Shown here: in pieces, positions 58,181 to 64,000 of the stretch
How positions within the stretch are numbered: position 1 is the first letter of the stretch
How the letters are laid out: the number at the start of each line of letters is the position of its first letter
NCBI GenBank assembly: GCA_950022295.1
Contig: OX465596.1
Span: 8,060,001-8,124,000 of the forward strand
Length of the DNA stretch: 64,000 nucleotides
Direction of reading: 5' to 3'
From: Bromus sterilis
Taxonomy: Eukaryota > Streptophyta > Magnoliopsida > Poales > Poaceae
Notes under the pieces: model-generated
What the model saw: only the letters and a program-made list of their open reading frames with translations
Told to the model about the DNA's origin: nothing
Databases searched by the model: none
Program-made: the position numbers and the translations under genes

Positions 58181-59361
58181 TCTATACCTACCTACTAATA
58201 AAAGATGAACGGTTTCTTTGGAATTTTCGTCCGCCACGTGTATTTTTTAGAAAATCCCCTGGAAATTCTGAGAATTATCTTTTAGGTAGAAAAAACGATT
58301 TTTTCTTTGATCTGGTTGCAATCCGGCAGCCCATCCCGGCCCATCAGCGCAGCCTGCAGAAAAAAAAACGATTTATTTTTTCTTCGCTCTGTATTCACTT
58401 CCACAGCCCGTCCAGGCCCATCAGTGACTATTTTTCTTTTTCGTCTTTTTCTGTTTTCTTTTTAACTCGAATAAATATTGAATTGTTTAAATAATTAAAT
58501 TTATTAAAAAGTCTTATAAATTTCTATAAGGCATGGATTATTAAAGATCCAAAAAATTATTTAAATAGCATGTTATCTTATTTTTGAAAATACGAACTTA
58601 ATTTAAATATTAGTGAATGTTCGAACTTTGTTATTTAATTTTCGAAATTTATGAAAATTTTATAGTATCTCCTATTATCATTTTAAGAGTATTCAACAAT
58701 TTAACAAATTCCATAAATGCAAATCCCCCGTTTCAATAGATCTTTGGTTTAATCTTTAATTGTATTTATGGTTAAATAATTTATTTAAAGTATTGATATC
58801 CCAAAATCTTTAAAAATTATAGGACTTATTTCTAGAGTTATGAAGGACATTTAATTGATCACACAACTTTTCAAATATAATTAAAGGCATTTTCAAAGGT
58901 TTTATATTCTTCTTATTTTACATGTGTGTACATTTGATTTTGAATTACTATGTCGATTTTGTTTTTACATCATCACTTTGAGACTGATCGTAGCTCTTGC
59001 CATGTTTTGCCATGTGATCACCATAATCTATATCTATATCTATATCAAAATATGTATGTTAATTGTGGAGTGATATTCATTCCTTTTGGTCACGACCATT
59101 TTTAAGATTTTTGCCATATGCTTGATACGTTTTAAGGGAGATATTATATTTTTATATTATAAAAATAAATGCCCCTAACACTGAATTAAGGAGTTTTTAT
59201 GACTTATGCGCAACTGATAATACGAGTACTTTTCTCCTACACGAGATGCACCTATTTGTCTTCGCATGATGGTACAGACGTTATTGACACTGTCGCGAAT
59301 TTTTGTATGGACACAAGCATCAAAATGTTCTCCCGTTGCAACACACGGGCATTTGTGCTAG
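58181..59361 (+). mobile_element. Non-autonomous Helitron, 1.18 kb
   Basis: The 5' end is TCTATACCTACCTACTAA. The 3' end has the stem cccgttgcaacacacggg, then catttgtgCTAG at 59358-59361. Host bases are A (58180) and T (59362). The interior is AT-rich without helicase or Rep. Its 3' stem differs from the cccgcagcaacgcgcgggg type at 26.6 and 34.8 kb, so it is a different Helitron family. Confidence 0.85.
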
Positions 59362-59389
59362 TGATACTAAATAATGGGAAACGTCCAGG

Positions 59390-60330
59390 AATGGTGGACC
59401 GGCCGAACGCTTTGGCCGGTCGCCTTCCTCGTGCAGGTGTAGATCACGGAAGGACCATCGTTGATATCCGTTTCTGTCTCGTTTCTTGCAGCCCACCGCC
59501 GCCCCCGCACCCCTATCGCCGATCCACGCCGCCAGTTCCTGTCACCGGCGCCGCAGCTGCCGCCTCGTCACCATGGCCTTCCTCGCCAGGCGTGCAGCCG
59601 ATCCATCCCTGCGGCTCGAACACCGGACGGCGAGCCATCGTGGCCACCTCCTCTTCCTGCGCCCCCCTCCTCGACGCGGATTCATCATGGCCGCCACCTC
59701 TTCCATCACTCCGGCGAGCACAACACACAGTTTTTTTCAACGACCACACGCGAAAATTGCAACCATTAACACAAAATGTTGCTACCGATACCTAAAAATG
59801 CTACAACCGGCCGTTAAAAAAGCTTCAACCAAACGACGATATTTGCTGGACCGACGACCACCACAGAGAAAAGCTACAACCAGCGTAAAAAAAAGCTTCA
59901 ACCACCAGAATGGTTCTGTTACAGGAGAATATATAGCTTTGTTTGTTACGCACAGTGTTGCAATCGTTTAGTTTTTTTTGCTTTCACTGTTGTGTGTTTT
60001 TGCTACTATGGTTGAGAGTTTTTTCTACAAAAAAATGATAAAGTGATTAGCGACGTTATGATTTTTTGTTGCAACTGATAGTAAAAAATGCTACGACCAG
60101 TGATTATATTTTGCCACCATCATTTTTTTACTTGCAAAAGCGTAAAAAATATTACATCAGTGTACCAGAAAAGTTGCAAATGTACCATAAATGTTGCAAC
60201 GATACCGCAAATATTGCAACTGAATAAAACGAAAGGGTACGCATAAATCTGATCCGTTGGATCACGGTGATCAAACGGTCATCGTTTCATCGGCCCAACT
60301 GAGCGCCTATCGACCGGCGCAGAGCGCGGC
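59390..60330. repeat. Unclassified repeat, possibly a Mutator-like remnant
   Basis: The left edge ggccgaacgctttggccggtcg and the right edge cgaccggcgcagagcgcggcc are imperfect inverted copies. The GC-rich left half is followed by many atgctacaac/gttgcaac words (59750-60230). No intact protein is present. Confidence 0.35.
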
Positions 60331-60870
60331 CCCTAACTAATTGTCCGTGCATTGCAATGGAGTATAAATATTTTAGAACGTTGGTACATAATTTACTTGC
60401 TCGTATTAATGTGATTTTATAAATAAATATTTACCAAAATTTTCCTTTGAATTTTGTAAGTCAATAATTGCCTAATCATGATAATATTTTAGGATTTTAT
60501 TGTGTCAATTTATGGACTTATCAATGAAAATATATTTTTTAATAAGTCATAAATTTGTAATTATGGCGGGTTTTAAGAAATAATGCTTAAAAAGGATTGA
60601 TGAAGGTTGGACAAAGAGCGGATAGAAACACGGTTAAACATAGAAAACATAATTTTTTGTTAGCAATAGAAGTAGAGGTTATTTAAGTGGTACAAGTCAA
60701 AAAAAATGGCAGAGATAAAAGACCGTCATGGAACTGCCAGATCCAACCCGGCTCATTTCCCCTCCTCCTCCTTCGGCAGCCCATCCGGCTAGAGGGGCGT
60801 GGGAGAGGAGGCCGAGTAATGTACAAGGTAGTAGTAGTTTTGAGGCTTTGACCTAGACTTGCCGCTATGG

Positions 60871-62381
60871 TGACTGGTTTATATCGGGTCTTGATGATCC
60901 ACAAGTATATGGTATCTATCGTAGCTTTTTTAATAAGTAAGAGTGTCGAACCCAATAAGAAGCAGAAGGTAATGACAAGTGATCTTGAGCAAATAATAAC
61001 TGCAACTACTGAAAGGTAAAGTTTTATGGGCTTTTTGGAATAAGCAACAAGTAAATAAAAGCAAGTAAAGTAAATAATGGTAAGGTGCATCAAGTGACGC
61101 AATCCTTTTTAACACAAATGATAAGCTGAGGGGTTTTACTTATAAAGACTAAAGCGTTCCTGAGGACACACGGGAGAGGTAGTCAAGTTACTTTCACCAT
61201 ATTCCGTCTAGTACTATGTTTTGTTTGGATAAGTGTTGTGTGGATGAACCTATGCCTAGACTAAGACAAGTGCACTCTTACGATCAAACCTCTTGCAAGC
61301 ATCCACAAATACAAGAGAGAAATTAAGTTAAATCTAACCGTAGCAATAAACTCTAGGATCCAACACTCTTGTGCAAAAGTGTGCAAACCAGGGTTCAGGT
61401 TTTTGTCACTCTGGCAACCCACCGTAAGCATCCTTTATAGACAATGCCTTCCCCTAGGTCCTTAAAAAGGTGAAGTGTTATGTAGTCGACGTTCACATAA
61501 CATCACTAGAAGAAGAACACCATAATTTAAATATCAATCAACACATATTACTTCAACATCATATGACTAATAGCAACAAGACTTATCTCATGTCTTGAAG
61601 AACTAAAGTAACTACTCAGAAGACATAAAAGAGATCATGATCAGAGGTAATGAATATATGATGAAAAATATGATCATAGCAATAATCCTCGAACAAAACT
61701 TAATGTCATTCACCACAAAGTAGTAATCAACACCGATAAAGTAGAGGGGATGAATAGTGCAAGGTACAACACATATTGCAATAATAAAGTGAGATGGGAT
61801 GAAGATGGAGATGGTGTTGGTGATGGGTATGATGGTGATGATGATCTCGATGATGCTCGTGATGACGATGGTGACGATCTCCCCCTCCGGGAGGAGTTTT
61901 TCCCAGCGGAATATCTGCCCGCCGGAGAGGTATTTTCTTCTTTGTAGGTTTCCGCCTCGTAGTGGTGGCGAAACTTTTGATCTAAATTACCCCCTGAAGA
62001 ATTAGGTCACGAGGGGTATGTAAGACGAAGGAGAGCCCCGGGGGTGCCCCTCAACTAGGCGGCCACCTGGCATGGCCTATGGGGTGGTCGACCAGGTAGC
62101 CTGGTGGCCTGGTGGCCCCCCTCAGGTTGATCTTTTGCCTGCTCTTCTTAATTCTTCAGAAAACGATTCCCTGAAATTTTGAGGTCATTTGGAGATGTGC
62201 TGATATGTCCACTCTACGTGCACTTTTCCCGCTGATTTCTGAGTCCGCTGTTTCGGCACCGGAAAGTGGTAAACTGTGTAAAACAAGCCAAAACACCATG
62301 AGAGAAACATCATAAAGTGAAATATATGAATGAATAGTGGTGAATTATGATACAAAATAGTGATGCATTTTGGACGTATCA
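60871..62381 (-). repeat. 3' LTR of a gypsy-like element, minus strand
   Basis: On the minus strand it starts TGATACGTCCAAAATGC at 62381 and probably ends CCAGTCA at 60871. The polypurine tract aagcttgggga lies just outside at 62384-62394. Internal GAT/ATG runs (61799-61880) are low-complexity. The far end is an estimate. Confidence 0.6.
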
Positions 62382-64000
62382 ACTCCCCAAGCTTAGACCT
62401 CGCTTGTCCCCAAGCAAAAACTGAGCTCGGTAAACCTGTCCACAATTTTAGAGAGTGAAGTGTCGATAAATAAGAATATAGACAAGAAACATCACATTTT
62501 CTCTACTAAACTCAAGCATCCTCAACAGTAATCTCAATTCATAAGGTCCTTATGAAAGAGTAATATCGATTATAGTCAAAAGTAGGGCTATGAAAACTCA
62601 TTAAATCATGACAAACATGTTCTTGGTAAAAGCACAACTAATACTTCTTTTAAGCTCTGCTCTTCCACTTATATTCTTGATGAGATCATATGAAGCTTTT
62701 GAAAGAACATGTTATTAGTCATGAAGTTAAAATAGTAACACAAAGGAAGATGTTTGATTTAGCAAGGCTTAACAAACAACTTGCTTATATTGATTGATAA
62801 TGTCAACAAAGGTGTTATATGACAAATCTTAATGCGGCATTATATAAGGATGAATCCTTGTCAACGTAAGGTGTCTGCTCTTTTGAGAATAAAAGGAAGT
62901 AGGAAAACTGACTCAACATGAAAGTAAAGGATATGCCCTGCATAGAGGGAAGTAGGGAAAACTCATGTACTAGATATTTTAGCTTTAAAATAGTACGAAT
63001 AAGAATATAAGCTTTTGAGAGGTGCATAATTCTTCAACGAATGCTAGCAGATAGCCCAATACTTTTCAAACTGGACAAGTTTAGGCGAACGAATCCCAAG
63101 GAGGGACAATCACATCCCATTAATCTCCTTTGTTTATCACTACAAAAGTTTTCTGATTTCTCATGAACAAAATCGTGTAGGAGGTGTGTTTGTTGCTATT
63201 ATCTTTTACGAGCTGGGCCACTCATGTCAGTCCCTCCTCGTGTTAAGGTTCACAGATTAGACATGCAAACCAATGATAAAGCTTGTCCGGTATGAGAAGA
63301 TCATGAATTGCCCACTACTTCCTCATGAGCTAAAACATAGGCACAAAACAAGGAGTAATACTATTTTGAAGGTTTAAAGATAGCACATGAATAATATACT
63401 TTAGGAGTGGAGGTGAAATACCACATATAGGAAGGTATGGTGGACTCTTATTGAAGATAATTGTTTCAAGGTATGGATGCACAAGTAGCAATTCTGCTTA
63501 GTACAGAGTTTGGCTAGCAAAGGTTTTAAAAGAACAGACAAATGTTGTTGACTTCGATGCATAATCCATATAAAGCATGATCATTAATATTTGGCATGAA
63601 ACATCAAGTTGTCTTCCTTGTCAGCATAACACTTCAAGCATATAAAGGTTTTGGGTAGAACGTGATAATAGAAAACTAATGCTTGTTGTTATGACCAGTA
63701 CTATGTTTGCCAAGTTTAAATAAAGTTTTTGAAGCCATACCTGGTATATAAGATCAATACTCCCATAAGAATCAACATATAAGGTCGATTGCATGGAAAG
63801 AATACCGAGTGCAGCGAAGAAAACCGATAAACTTCTCATTAATATTCCATCATAGACAACTGCATGCTCACAGATATAAGACTCACCCTCAAAGGAGTGA
63901 TAGACCTCAATGCAAACACCTATTTCATATGATAACTTCCCTAGACATGATATTACACTATACTTTGACCACAAAAAATAAAAGATAAAGAAAAAGATAC
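62382..64000 (-). mobile_element. Internal 3' region of the same gypsy-like element
   Basis: The sequence upstream of the polypurine tract (minus strand) continues to the window edge without a gag-pol domain, as expected for the long untranslated tail of such elements. Frames here have no recognisable motifs. The coding part would lie right of the window. Confidence 0.5.

Noticed and set aside
59199..59971. Frames of 160-198 codons in three phases
   Set aside because: Start in a Helitron end and run through GC-rich repeat DNA. All three phases are open, which indicates composition and not coding.
60336..60677. Possible minus-strand Helitron ending near cattgcaatgcacgg
   Set aside because: The 3' stem is imperfect, the terminal CTAG reads otherwise, and the 5' end is only a weak match.
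1..64000. A previously undescribed functional gene system
   Set aside because: Apart from single host genes and transposons, no cluster of co-oriented, conserved, unexplained genes is visible. The novelty here is structural.

Overview
This is nuclear DNA from a grass, most likely a large-genome pooid such as a member of the Triticeae. That is inference: the stowaway-type MITE load, the grass-type plastid genes, and gypsy LTRs beginning TGATACGTCC all fit. Host genes are sparse. Most of the window is transposons, MITEs, local tandem duplications and one insertion of plastid DNA.

Three host genes are recognised with confidence. ABCI1 (minus strand, 22.8-23.5 kb) encodes the CcmA-like ATPase of the mitochondrial cytochrome c maturation pathway. 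A VUP-like gene (plus, 49.2-50.0 kb, three exons, 182 residues) belongs to the plant-specific 'vascular-related unknown protein' family. A RIC-type CRIB gene (minus, 57.0-57.7 kb, four exons, 124 residues) should encode a ROP GTPase effector. Two well-formed exons at 18.2-18.7 kb (minus) and one terminal-exon candidate at 54.5 kb (minus) belong to genes I could not name. Pseudogenes include a B3-domain gene inside a CACTA-like element (3.9-5.1 kb) and a gene stopped at its 13th codon (7.3-7.6 kb).

Layout: 0-2.1 kb is the 3' end of a gypsy-like retrotransposon, followed by a 148-bp tandem repeat. 2.7-5.8 kb is CACTA-like, and 5.8-8.5 kb holds two small Helitron copies in opposite orientation. 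8.5-17 kb is mostly non-genic with MITEs, a SINE and a decayed DNA transposon. 17.5-23.5 kb holds the unnamed exons and ABCI1, with a complex tandem duplication at the 3' end of ABCI1. 24.5-38.2 kb is a nested stack. A plastid insertion (NUPT; ndhC-ndhK-ndhJ-trnF-trnL, about 3.9 kb of plastid DNA) sits between two copies of a roughly 560-bp flank. It is interrupted by a 577-bp Helitron and by a 7.3-kb Helitron inside ndhK. The larger Helitron contains a 4.5-kb Mutator-like element whose 1,036-residue transposase reads open through six exons. 38.6-45.7 kb holds LINE remnants and a tandem duplication with one copy filled by four small transposons. 49-57.7 kb carries VUP and RIC with further local duplications. 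58.2-59.4 kb is another Helitron, and 60.9-64 kb is a minus-strand gypsy-like LTR plus internal region.

The host genes do not form an operon or pathway. The coherent story is genome dynamics: nested insertions whose order can be read from exact target duplications, and repeated tandem duplications, two of which break in the last exon of a gene. I found no CRISPR array, bacterial defence locus, or other previously undescribed functional system.
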